This document shows positions 1-7,042 of a stretch of 24,024 bases of DNA, in pieces (the stretch's first letter is position 1; each line of letters opens with the position of its first letter). Origin of the DNA: a virus. The DNA lies in IMG/VR virus record IMGVR_UViG_3300027969_000418, positions 1-24,024 of that record; one strand, written 5' to 3'. The position numbers and the translations under genes are program-made. The notes below the pieces were generated by a model. It was not told where the DNA came from and did no database searches. It saw only the letters and a list, made by a program, of their open reading frames with translations.

Positions 1-2
1 CT

Positions 3-305
3 TCAACATTAACACTATATACTGCAAATGGAAATATTCAGTCTCTCACAATTGGAGCATCAACATTAACACTTGCATTATCAAACACTGGAATGAAAGT
101 TAATAAAGGTTATAGTTTAGGATTAGTAATATCACAAGATAACGTAGGAAATAGAAATATAGTATTTCCTAATGCAGTTAAGTGGCAAGGTGGATATACT
201 CCAGCATTAACAAAAACAGCAAACTATACTGATGTTGTTTCAATGTTTACAATTGATTGTGGTATTACTTGGTATGCTACATTATCAGGAAAGGCGTATA
301 TTTAA
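3..305 (+). CDS. Collagen-like tail fibre stalk protein, C-terminal cap domain only (5' end outside window)
   Basis: The frame is open from the first bases of the window, so this is the 3' end of a longer gene; the ATG at 93 is internal. The 100 visible residues match the C-terminal cap of the stalk protein at 1547-2629: both run through a 'NGNIQ-LT' strand, an 'NTGM-xx-NKGYSL' segment, an 'NR-I-F' segment followed by 'KW', and finish with 'W-x-LSGK'. The protein at 7043-8089 ends with a diverged version. In T4-like phages of aquatic bacteria this cap typically follows a collagen-like stalk, so the missing N-terminus is probably a glycine-repeat stalk. The stop is followed after 3 bases by the ATG of the next gene, so the two are probably translated together. 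The exact role (fibre trimerisation or receptor contact) is inference. Confidence 0.75.
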   Translation, partial: STLTLYTANGNIQSLTIGASTLTLALSNTGMKVNKGYSLGLVISQDNVGNRNIVFPNAVKWQGGYTPALTKTANYTDVVSMFTIDCGITWYATLSGKAYI

Positions 306-308
306 ATA

Positions 309-1517
309 ATGTTTGGAATTACTGGAATAATGTTAGGATCAGATTGGAGAAATGGAGCATCCGCCGTTCCTCCAGCTGTTGATAGTAGTATAGTTATATT
401 TACTAATAGTCTAGTAGATTTAGATAGTTCTTGGCTAACTATATCTCAAGGCAATAGCAGATTGATTAGAGCAAGAGATCACAATTTTGCTGATGTTGGT
501 GTTCCATCTGGTGGTACAAGTGCCTCTTTTACTTTTAGTACTGGTACTGCTGGAAGTCATCGTGCAGAAGATTATGGTGCATACGCTAATCCATATGAAC
601 AAAATTATGGTAGTGGAGGCGTTATATCAGGTATTGCTGGAAGTCATGTTCATGGTTCTACCAATATGACTTTTACTAGTAATATTTTTCCTTCATATAG
701 GTCTGCTTATATGAGAAAAAGAAATCCAAATTCATCACCATATTTTACTCTACCATTTGGAACAATACTTTTTGGTGAAAATTTAGATAATATTTCTGGT
801 GTTACTGGTTATTCCACTTATAATGGGAAATATTTAGTTGGACAAGGAACTTCATCATTATCAAATGGTGGTTATTCAAATCCTGTATCTTATCCTTTTC
901 TAACAAATTATGCTGGCGATCATACTCACAATCCAAGTCCATATGGTGGTTCTGCAGTTAATGGTTTTTATGGTGGTGGCGCAGAAGTTAATAGAGCATT
1001 TACTGATGGTGATGATGGTACTTCACACAATCATACAATAACTGCAAATTTTTCTATAAAAAATCAATATGTAAAATTGAGACCTTATGTAACTACTAAT
1101 TCAAGTGTTCCTGTATCTAGAGGAATGATATTTGGGTTTGTTTCTGCTATAAATGATCCTGATTGGTTTTGTTGTAATGGTCAAACAGCAAGAGGGTATA
1201 CTACACCAAATCTTGTTGATAGATTTATTATGTATGGAGATTCTTCATCACACAATGCAAAACCTATTTCTACAGATGATGTTAATACAGTAACATACTT
1301 ATCAAGTACTATGGATACAAATACATGGAATCATAGACATGGTGTTACAAATCCTTACCCTGCAACTACAAGTTTAGGAAATAATAGAGTTATAGCACGT
1401 TATCATGGAAATGCAAATGTTCCTCATACACATGGTATTTTTCATAATACTGGTGGTAATACGTTTGCATTTGAACCAGCACATTTCAATTTAATATTCT
1501 ATGTTTACCTACCATAA
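309..1517 (+). CDS. Tail-collar / HxH-motif tail fibre tip protein (paralogue 1)
   Basis: This 402-residue protein is one of three paralogues in the window (with 3146-4375 and 8105-9673). Residues about 270-310 carry a phage tail-collar-like segment: 'RGMIFGF', then an aromatic-rich 'DWFCCNGQ', then 'TTPNLVDRFI'. Five His-x-His motifs are spread along the chain (HVH near residue 113, then HTH, HNH, HRH and HTH), several after AGS/AGD turns. In the T4 long-fibre tip gp37, HxH motifs from three chains bind iron on the fibre axis, and gp12 binds zinc in a similar way, so a metal-stabilised trimeric tip is a reasonable inference. The start follows the upstream stop by 3 bases without a clear ribosome-binding site, suggesting translational coupling. 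Receptor-binding function is inferred, not shown. Confidence 0.75.
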   Translation: MFGITGIMLGSDWRNGASAVPPAVDSSIVIFTNSLVDLDSSWLTISQGNSRLIRARDHNFADVGVPSGGTSASFTFSTGTAGSHRAEDYGAYANPYEQNYGSGGVISGIAGSHVHGSTNMTFTSNIFPSYRSAYMRKRNPNSSPYFTLPFGTILFGENLDNISGVTGYSTYNGKYLVGQGTSSLSNGGYSNPVSYPFLTNYAGDHTHNPSPYGGSAVNGFYGGGAEVNRAFTDGDDGTSHNHTITANFSIKNQYVKLRPYVTTNSSVPVSRGMIFGFVSAINDPDWFCCNGQTARGYTTPNLVDRFIMYGDSSSHNAKPISTDDVNTVTYLSSTMDTNTWNHRHGVTNPYPATTSLGNNRVIARYHGNANVPHTHGIFHNTGGNTFAFEPAHFNLIFYVYLP

Positions 1518-1520
1518 ATA
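1513..1520 (+). promoter_or_regulatory. Late-promoter-like element CATAAATA
   Basis: CATAAATA differs from the T4 late promoter consensus TATAAATA only at the first base. It ends 26 bases before the ATG of the stalk gene at 1547 and contains the stop codon (1515-1517) of the upstream gene. The same core recurs at comparable distances before other genes in the window, which supports it more than a single match in AT-rich DNA would. Confidence 0.5.
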
Positions 1521-1546
1521 CTAATAAATTATTGGATTTTTAAAAA

Positions 1547-2629
1547 ATGGCATTATCATTTCCTACAGAACCTACGACAGGTCAAAGACATTTCACTGGC
1601 AATCAAACTTGGCAGTGGGATGGATTCCGTTGGAATTCGTTTCCTGATGAGGGGTTTCGTGGTTCTGTAGGATTTTTAGGGTCAGAAGGTTATAAAGGTA
1701 GTGCAGGATATAGAGGTTCTGAAGGATTTCAAGGTTCTGTAGGATATACTAGCTCTGTTGGTTATACTAGCTCAGTTGGTTATATGGGCTCAGAAGGTTA
1801 CAGAGGAAGTGAAGGATATAAAGGTTCGGTAGGGTCTCAAGGATCAGTAGGAAATATAGGACCAATAGGATGGTTTGGTTCAACTGGATATACTGGATCA
1901 ATAGGAAGTACTGGATTGCCAGGTGGACAAACTGGTTATACTGGTTCTATAGGTTATGCTGGTTCAGATGGATTTATTGGGCGTGATGGATATGTTGGTT
2001 CATTAGGAATTGCAGCTGCACAGTTTCAAAATACAATTCCAGTTCCTGTAGAAAATAGAGCGTTGACAGCTGGCGAATTGTGGTTTGATACTGATGAAGG
2101 TATCATGTCTGCTTATTTCCCAGATCAAGATGTATGGTTAGGTATAAATGGTGGTACAGTTGGATTTTCTGGTTCAATTGGAAGACTTGATCCAGAAGCA
2201 ACATTACAATTTAATAACACGGTTACATTTTCCAACAGTGTTATAATAAACAAAACTTTTATTGGTTCATCTGTAGATATGATAAACTACAGTGAGGCAA
2301 CAAAAGATCATGGTGCAGTTTCTACTTCTAAGACAATTTATCTTTCCAATGGCAATATACAGTATTTAACATTATCAACTAGTCCAGTAACATTAACATT
2401 TGCAAATACTGGAATGGTAGATAATAAAGGATATAGTCTAACTTTAATTCTTACTCAAGGGTCAACTAATAGAACAATAGCATTTGATGCATCAACAGTT
2501 ATAAAATGGGCATCTGGCTCAGTTCCATCATTATCAACTGCTTCTGGTGCAATAGACATACTCACATTCTTTACTGGTAATAAGGGAGCATATTGGTTTG
2601 GCTCTCTTTCTGGTAAAAACTTTAGTTAA
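1547..2629 (+). CDS. Collagen-like tail fibre stalk protein (360 aa)
   Basis: The domain order is clear. Residues 1-35 form a short N-terminal module with the pattern W-x-WDG-x-RW, shared with the stalk protein at 4406 and probably a virion-attachment module. Residues about 36-153 are Gly-x-y triplets arranged as hexapeptides G-[YF]-x-G-S-x, including two GYTSSV units where Gly is replaced by Ser. Residues about 165-200 hold 'AGELWFDTDEG', a small beta module common in phage fibres. Residues about 245-360 are the C-terminal cap shared with the truncated gene at the window start. It is followed after 15 bases by a chaperone-like gene and then a collar protein, so it is probably the stalk of that cassette. 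No strong ribosome-binding site is seen before the ATG. Confidence 0.8.
   Translation: MALSFPTEPTTGQRHFTGNQTWQWDGFRWNSFPDEGFRGSVGFLGSEGYKGSAGYRGSEGFQGSVGYTSSVGYTSSVGYMGSEGYRGSEGYKGSVGSQGSVGNIGPIGWFGSTGYTGSIGSTGLPGGQTGYTGSIGYAGSDGFIGRDGYVGSLGIAAAQFQNTIPVPVENRALTAGELWFDTDEGIMSAYFPDQDVWLGINGGTVGFSGSIGRLDPEATLQFNNTVTFSNSVIINKTFIGSSVDMINYSEATKDHGAVSTSKTIYLSNGNIQYLTLSTSPVTLTFANTGMVDNKGYSLTLILTQGSTNRTIAFDASTVIKWASGSVPSLSTASGAIDILTFFTGNKGAYWFGSLSGKNFS
1651..2005 (+). repeat. 18-bp-period coding repeat (collagen-like stalk)
   Basis: Tandem degenerate 18-bp units encode G-[YF]-x-G-S-x hexapeptides inside the stalk gene. Units are closely similar at the DNA level to those in the stalk genes at 4406 and 7043, so they are potential sites of unequal recombination. 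Confidence 0.8.
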
Positions 2630-2644
2630 TAGGAGAAATATATT

Positions 2645-3142
2645 ATGGAATTTAATAGAGTAACACTAGATTTTCTTAATAAGAGTTGTAGCATTTCATT
2701 AAGTGGTGTTGATCATTTATTTTCTTCACCAGAAAATTTTAGATCATTGACAGGTTATCCATTTGAAAATACTCATCTTATGTTTTTTGAACAAGAGAGA
2801 AATATCTTTGTTGTTGAAAGATCAGGACCAGAAACTGTATCTGGAGATGATGTGGAAGAAATTCAATGGGTAATGGCAAACAAAGATAATATAAAACAAG
2901 CAGCATATAATGATGGATATGGCGCATTAGCGCCTATGGCATCAGTAGAACAAGTTAGAACTGGTAAATTATATGAAACTGATTGGATGGTTTTGCGCCA
3001 TAGAGATCAAGTTGAAGCTGGTACTACAACATCATTAACAAATACACAATATCAAAATCTTTTAACATATAGACAAGCTTTAAGAGATTTATCAAAAGAT
3101 TATAATAATGATAATGTAGTTTGGCCCTTATTGGACCTATAA
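2645..3142 (+). CDS. Probable phage tail fibre assembly chaperone (tail_APC-like)
   Basis: This is a 165-residue soluble protein with a good ribosome-binding site (TAGGAGA before the ATG). The C-terminal half has a sequence typical of phage tail assembly chaperone domains: a charged 'VRTGKLYETDWMVLRHRDQ' stretch, then 'LTNTQYQNLLTYRQALRDL', resembling the 'tDW...YRqaLRdl' pattern of the Phage_tail_APC family (PF16778). The N-terminal ~80 residues are not recognised. It lies between a stalk gene (1547-2629) and a collar/HxH gene (3146-4375), where a fibre-folding or fibre-attachment chaperone would be expected. The family assignment is by recall of the motif, without a profile search. Only one such gene occurs in the window although there are three collar paralogues, so it could serve several of them. 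Confidence 0.65.
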   Translation: MEFNRVTLDFLNKSCSISLSGVDHLFSSPENFRSLTGYPFENTHLMFFEQERNIFVVERSGPETVSGDDVEEIQWVMANKDNIKQAAYNDGYGALAPMASVEQVRTGKLYETDWMVLRHRDQVEAGTTTSLTNTQYQNLLTYRQALRDLSKDYNNDNVVWPLLDL

Positions 3143-3145
3143 CCC

Positions 3146-4375
3146 ATGTTTGCTTTTAAAGCTAGAAGTATTTCAGAATACATTGCCAATCCTTTAGCAT
3201 CTGGTGCAACTATACCTGTTGATTCTGTTATATTTGTTACAAATCAACAAATGAGTAATTATAGTGGAAGTGGTAATTGGAGCTTTATAGCTGGTGGATC
3301 ATCTCCAACATATATTAGAGGTGTAGTCAACCCAGCAAATGCTGGTCTAATATATTCTAAAAATATAGGTGGGGATTCTTTTATAACTAGAAGTGCTGGT
3401 GGGCATAGTGGAATTGAAGGTGGTACTTTCTCACAGCCAAGAAATGATGGTTCTGGTACTACTAATTATGGAGTTACTAATACTAATGCTGGTTCGCACA
3501 CTCATACAATAAGTGGTTTATCTGGAGTTAGTTATCTTGGTGGAGTATTTTTTGCAGGAACAGTTGTTGGAATGTATAAGTGCATTACACCTACTAAAGA
3601 AATACCAGATAAAACAATAGTACTAACATCTGGTAATGTTTTAAATGATGATTATGCTCTGTTTAATAATAATGCTGCTCTTATTACTGGTTCTTCTACT
3701 TGGATAACTACGAATGGTGGAGCATTGGGAGATGCAATTAGTCCAACATATGGCACATCTAATCCTGTAGTATCATTTACTAATATACTCACATCTAGTG
3801 CCGGTACACATACTCATGAATTATCAAATGTTTTTTCACAAAATAGACGTTACACTAGTACAGTTAGAACACCTGATGAATTGAGTATGCCAAGAGGAAA
3901 TCATAATCATTATGCTACCGTAGATGCAATCATATATCCAGCAATAATTTATCAAACAGCGCATCAAACTAAAAAAACAACTGGTGTATATAGAGGTATA
4001 ATTCTTGGTTGGGTTGGAACTAATCCTGCAACTCTACCAACTGGTTGGTATTTGTGTAATGGTCAAATTGTAAATGGTTATACAACTCCAGCTTTAAATG
4101 TAAATAGATTTATCATGACTACAAATAATGCAAATGATAGTGGTGTTCAAGGAGGAAATGATACCGCTGATATATATATTTCTACTTCTGCGGGAACAAC
4201 TCCATCTACGCATTCTCATTATCCTGGTGGTGATGATTATCGGCAAAAAGATACTACATACTCAGCTTATCATCAATCCCATGATTGGGTACATAATCAT
4301 GATTCAATTACTGCTACACCTATAAGTTACAGACCATCTTATTATACTTTAAATTTTATAATATACTTAGGATAA
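3146..4375 (+). CDS. Tail-collar / HxH-motif tail fibre tip protein (paralogue 2)
   Basis: At 409 residues this is the closest match in size and layout to the protein at 309-1517. The collar-like segment is at about residues 283-325: 'RGIILGW', 'TGWYLCNGQ' and 'TTPALNVNRFIM', followed by an Asn/Asp-rich loop. Five HxH motifs are present (HTH, HTH, HNH, HSH, HNH), the first two after 'AGS' and 'AGT' turns as in paralogue 1. By analogy with the T4 gp37 tip these probably bind metal in a trimer. It begins 3 bases after the chaperone-like gene with no obvious ribosome-binding site, so it probably depends on coupled translation. It ends inside a GATAAATA element that precedes the next cassette. 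Receptor specificity cannot be read from the sequence. Confidence 0.75.
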   Translation: MFAFKARSISEYIANPLASGATIPVDSVIFVTNQQMSNYSGSGNWSFIAGGSSPTYIRGVVNPANAGLIYSKNIGGDSFITRSAGGHSGIEGGTFSQPRNDGSGTTNYGVTNTNAGSHTHTISGLSGVSYLGGVFFAGTVVGMYKCITPTKEIPDKTIVLTSGNVLNDDYALFNNNAALITGSSTWITTNGGALGDAISPTYGTSNPVVSFTNILTSSAGTHTHELSNVFSQNRRYTSTVRTPDELSMPRGNHNHYATVDAIIYPAIIYQTAHQTKKTTGVYRGIILGWVGTNPATLPTGWYLCNGQIVNGYTTPALNVNRFIMTTNNANDSGVQGGNDTADIYISTSAGTTPSTHSHYPGGDDYRQKDTTYSAYHQSHDWVHNHDSITATPISYRPSYYTLNFIIYLG

Positions 4376-4378
4376 ATA
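4371..4378 (+). promoter_or_regulatory. Late-promoter-like element GATAAATA
   Basis: GATAAATA ends 27 bases before the ATG at 4406 and contains the stop codon (4373-4375) of the preceding collar gene. It is one base from the T4-type TATAAATA. It is a variant, so weaker support than the perfect copies at 16250, 19814 and 22610. Confidence 0.45.
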
Positions 4379-4405
4379 TAAAAGAAATATAAACGAAAGA
4401 TACAA

Positions 4406-6103
4406 ATGGCAATTTCATTTCCTTCTAATCCAGATATTGGCGCTTCATGGACTACAGCTGGCAAAACATGGCGCTGGGATGGTAAGCGTTGGACAACTGT
4501 AGGTGATATTGGTTACAGAGGTTCAGTTGGTTATACTAGTTCAGTTGGATATACTAGTTCTGTAGGATATCAAGGATCAGAAGGTTATAGAGGAAGTGAA
4601 GGCTATAGAGGTTCTATAGGATATACAAGTTCTGTAGGTTATAGAGGCAGTGAAGGATATAAAGGAAGTGAAGGTTATAAAGGTTCAGAAGGATATACAG
4701 GTTCTGTTGGTTATAGAGGAAGTGAAGGTTATAAAGGATCAGAAGGATATAAGGGAAGTGAAGGTTATAGAGGAAGTGAAGGTTATAGAGGATCAGTAGG
4801 ATTTCAAGGATCAGTAGGTTATACCAGTTCAGTTGGTTATACTAGTTCAGTTGGATATAAAGGCTCAGAAGGTTATCGTGGTTCTGTAGGATTTGTTGGG
4901 TCTGTAGGATATACCAGTTCAGTTGGTTACACTAGTTCTGTAGGATTCACTGGTTCTGTAGGATATTTTGGTTCTACAGGTTATACTGGCTCTGTAGGAT
5001 ATACTAGCTCTGTTGGATATAATGGTTCTGCAGGGTATAGAGGTTCAGAAGGTTATACTGGCTCTGTAGGTTATAGAGGCAGCGAGGGCTACAAAGGTTC
5101 TGAAGGATATAAAGGATCAGTTGGTTATCAAGGTTCAGAAGGTTATCGTGGCTCTGTAGGATTTCAAGGATCAGTAGGATATACCAGTTCAGTTGGCTAC
5201 ACTAGTTCTGTTGGTTATATGGGATCAGAAGGATATCGTGGATCAGAAGGTTTTAGAGGATCAATAGGATTTACTAGTTCAGTTGGTTACACTAGCTCAG
5301 TTGGATATAGTGGTTCTGAAGGATATCGTGGATCAGAAGGATATAAGGGAAGTGATGGATATAAAGGATCAGATGGATATAAAGGGTCCGAAGGTTATAA
5401 AGGATCAGATGGATATAAGGGAAGTGATGGTTATAGAGGATCAGAAGGATTTACTGGATCAGTAGGATATACTAGTTCTGTTGGATATACTAGCTCAGTT
5501 GGTTATGTTGGTTCATCAGGCTATCGTGGATCAGAAGGTTATACTGGTTCTGTAGGATATCTTGGATCAGAAGGTTACAAAGGTTCTGAAGGATATAGAG
5601 GCTCTGAGGGTTATCGTGGTTCTGAAGGCTTCACTGGTTCAGTAGGATATACTAGCTCAGTAGGATATACTAGCTCTGTTGGATATAATGGCTCTTCAGG
5701 GTATAGAGGTTCTGTTGGATATATGGGTTCAATTGGATATATTGAGCAAACATTAAGTGTTGCATTATCTAATGAACAAGATTCACTAATTGCTGGTACT
5801 TCTATTTTGACTATAAGATCACCATTTAGTTTAAATCTTTCACAAATACCAAGAGCATATATTACTAACGCATCTTCATCTGGTTTGCCATCAGTTGACA
5901 TAAAATTGAATGGCACATCTATTTTACATTCAACTAACAAATTAACAATAGATGTTAATGAGAAAACTTCTAGGACAGCAACTACTCCAACATCACTAGT
6001 AACAACAAGTATAGCTGATGATGATGAAATATCATTTGATGTTTTAAACTCTGGTACAGGAACTAAAGGATTAAAAGTAACATTATATTTCTGGAGAGCA
6101 TAA
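4406..6103 (+). CDS. Long collagen-like hexapeptide-repeat tail fibre protein (565 aa)
   Basis: Residues 1-34 are the N-terminal attachment-type module (W22-R-W24-D-G...W29) shared with the 1547 gene. Residues about 35-446 are almost pure G-[YF]-x-[GS]-S-x hexapeptides, roughly 68 units; x is often R/K at position 3 and E/V/D at position 6, giving charged blocks alternating with neutral GYTSSV pairs. About sixteen units have Gly replaced by Ser, always after Thr. Residues about 447-565 form a distinct beta-rich C-terminal domain with no collagen character, ending 'LYFWRA'. Gly at every third position with few prolines suggests an extended trimeric rod; a canonical collagen triple helix is not certain. 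The next gene is the glycine-rich protein, probably its partner. Repeat number may vary by recombination. Confidence 0.8.
   Translation: MAISFPSNPDIGASWTTAGKTWRWDGKRWTTVGDIGYRGSVGYTSSVGYTSSVGYQGSEGYRGSEGYRGSIGYTSSVGYRGSEGYKGSEGYKGSEGYTGSVGYRGSEGYKGSEGYKGSEGYRGSEGYRGSVGFQGSVGYTSSVGYTSSVGYKGSEGYRGSVGFVGSVGYTSSVGYTSSVGFTGSVGYFGSTGYTGSVGYTSSVGYNGSAGYRGSEGYTGSVGYRGSEGYKGSEGYKGSVGYQGSEGYRGSVGFQGSVGYTSSVGYTSSVGYMGSEGYRGSEGFRGSIGFTSSVGYTSSVGYSGSEGYRGSEGYKGSDGYKGSDGYKGSEGYKGSDGYKGSDGYRGSEGFTGSVGYTSSVGYTSSVGYVGSSGYRGSEGYTGSVGYLGSEGYKGSEGYRGSEGYRGSEGFTGSVGYTSSVGYTSSVGYNGSSGYRGSVGYMGSIGYIEQTLSVALSNEQDSLIAGTSILTIRSPFSLNLSQIPRAYITNASSSGLPSVDIKLNGTSILHSTNKLTIDVNEKTSRTATTPTSLVTTSIADDDEISFDVLNSGTGTKGLKVTLYFWRA
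4510..5745 (+). repeat. Large 18-bp-period coding repeat array
   Basis: About 1.2 kb of degenerate tandem 18-bp units encode the hexapeptide stalk. Several multi-unit blocks recur almost unchanged (for example blocks encoding GYTSSV-GYTSSV and GYKGSE-GYKGSE). It is not a CRISPR array: there are no unique spacers, the period is one hexapeptide and the frame stays open throughout. Confidence 0.85.
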
Positions 6104-6104
6104 T

Positions 6105-6998
6105 ATTACTACATTTTTAATCAATCAAACTATAATTGCTCGTCATGGCGAGGCTACGTTTACAACAGCTGGTTCTCATACTTGGCTATGTCCTTCTGGT
6201 GTCACGAATGTTTGTATTGCAGTTTGTGGTGCTGGAGGAAATGGCGGTTCTAATATAAGTATTCAGAGAGGTTCTGGTGGAGGTGGAGGTGGGTTTGCAT
6301 ATGTAAACAATCTTCGTGTGTATGCTGGAAACACTTATAATATCCAAGTTGGGGAATCTGGTGGAACATCTGGCGTAGGAGGAACTGGTTCTAGCTGGTT
6401 TGATTCATCTACGTATCTTTATGCTACTGCGGGTTCTTCAGGTGTTGTTGGTACAAGTACTTCTACAAATGGTGGAGGTGGTGGCGCAGCTGGATACTCT
6501 GCAAATGGTGGAGGTGGTGGTAGCGCCAGTACAACATATGCTGGGGGACTTGGTGGATATGGTGGTGGAAATGCACCATCGACAATAATATATCGTACAG
6601 GTGGAAGAGGTGGATATGCTTCATCTGGAAGTCAAGCTGTTACTGCACCTACATTGGGAGTTCCATCTACTGGTGGTGCAGCGGGTGGAGGTTCTGCGGC
6701 ATATACCAATCCAATGAATGGTGGTGGTGTTTCCTATAATGGACAATCAAGTTTTGATGCGAATAATGTCTCTACAAAAGTAAGTAGCGCAGTGCTTATT
6801 GCTCCTGTTACTGGTGTTGCAGAACATAATGCTGGTTCTAATGGAACAAGTGGTGGTATTGGTACTGTAGGACTTACTGGTGGAGGTTCTTTTGGTGGTG
6901 GATCAGCTGGAGGAAGATCAACAGCTGGTGGTGGTTTTGTAAGAATAATATGGGGTCCAGATAGAGCATATCCAAACACAATCACTGGTAGTATATAA
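6105..6998 (+). CDS. Glycine-rich tail fibre protein, apparent AUU start
   Basis: The frame is open from 6081 to 6998. The first ATG is at 6318, but the residues encoded before it are clearly genuine: 'EATFTTAGSHTW' followed by 'CPSGVTNV' is a widespread N-terminal motif of glycine-rich phage fibre proteins, and would be lost with the ATG or with GTG at 6315. No ATG, GTG or TTG lies in frame upstream. ATT at 6105 sits 8 bases after a GGAG ribosome-binding site (6093-6096) and gives a natural N-terminus (MTTFLINQT...), 297 residues. The rest is Gly/Ser/Ala-rich with G-runs, ending 'GGGFVRIIWG', a typical closing strand. It starts 1 base after the stop of the long stalk gene. Alternatives: a sequencing error of ATG, or a +1 frameshift from the upstream gene. 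The product type is fairly sure; the start is not. Confidence 0.7.
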   Translation: MTTFLINQTIIARHGEATFTTAGSHTWLCPSGVTNVCIAVCGAGGNGGSNISIQRGSGGGGGGFAYVNNLRVYAGNTYNIQVGESGGTSGVGGTGSSWFDSSTYLYATAGSSGVVGTSTSTNGGGGGAAGYSANGGGGGSASTTYAGGLGGYGGGNAPSTIIYRTGGRGGYASSGSQAVTAPTLGVPSTGGAAGGGSAAYTNPMNGGGVSYNGQSSFDANNVSTKVSSAVLIAPVTGVAEHNAGSNGTSGGIGTVGLTGGGSFGGGSAGGRSTAGGGFVRIIWGPDRAYPNTITGSI

Positions 6999-6999
6999 A

Positions 7000-7007
7000 C
7001 ATAAATA
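7000..7007 (+). promoter_or_regulatory. Late-promoter-like element CATAAATA
   Basis: CATAAATA lies just after the stop of the glycine-rich gene and ends 35 bases before the ATG at 7043. It is identical to the elements at 1513 and 13183. A TAGGAT ribosome-binding site lies between it and the start codon. Confidence 0.5.
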
Positions 7008-7042
7008 AGAATAATAACAGCTAACCATTTAGGATAATTACT

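Noticed and set aside
4510-5745. Dense direct repeats resembling a CRISPR or other non-coding array
   Set aside because: The 18-bp period is one hexapeptide, the frame stays open for 1.7 kb, and there are no unique spacers.
5611-5940. Minus-strand open frame of 109 codons inside the long stalk gene
   Set aside because: It is the antisense reading of the repeat region and C-terminal domain, with a low-complexity YPTEP pattern mirroring the repeat; no initiation signal or independent support.
6734-6985. Minus-strand proline-rich open frame opposite the glycine-rich gene
   Set aside because: Proline codons are the complement of glycine codons, so this is a compositional shadow.
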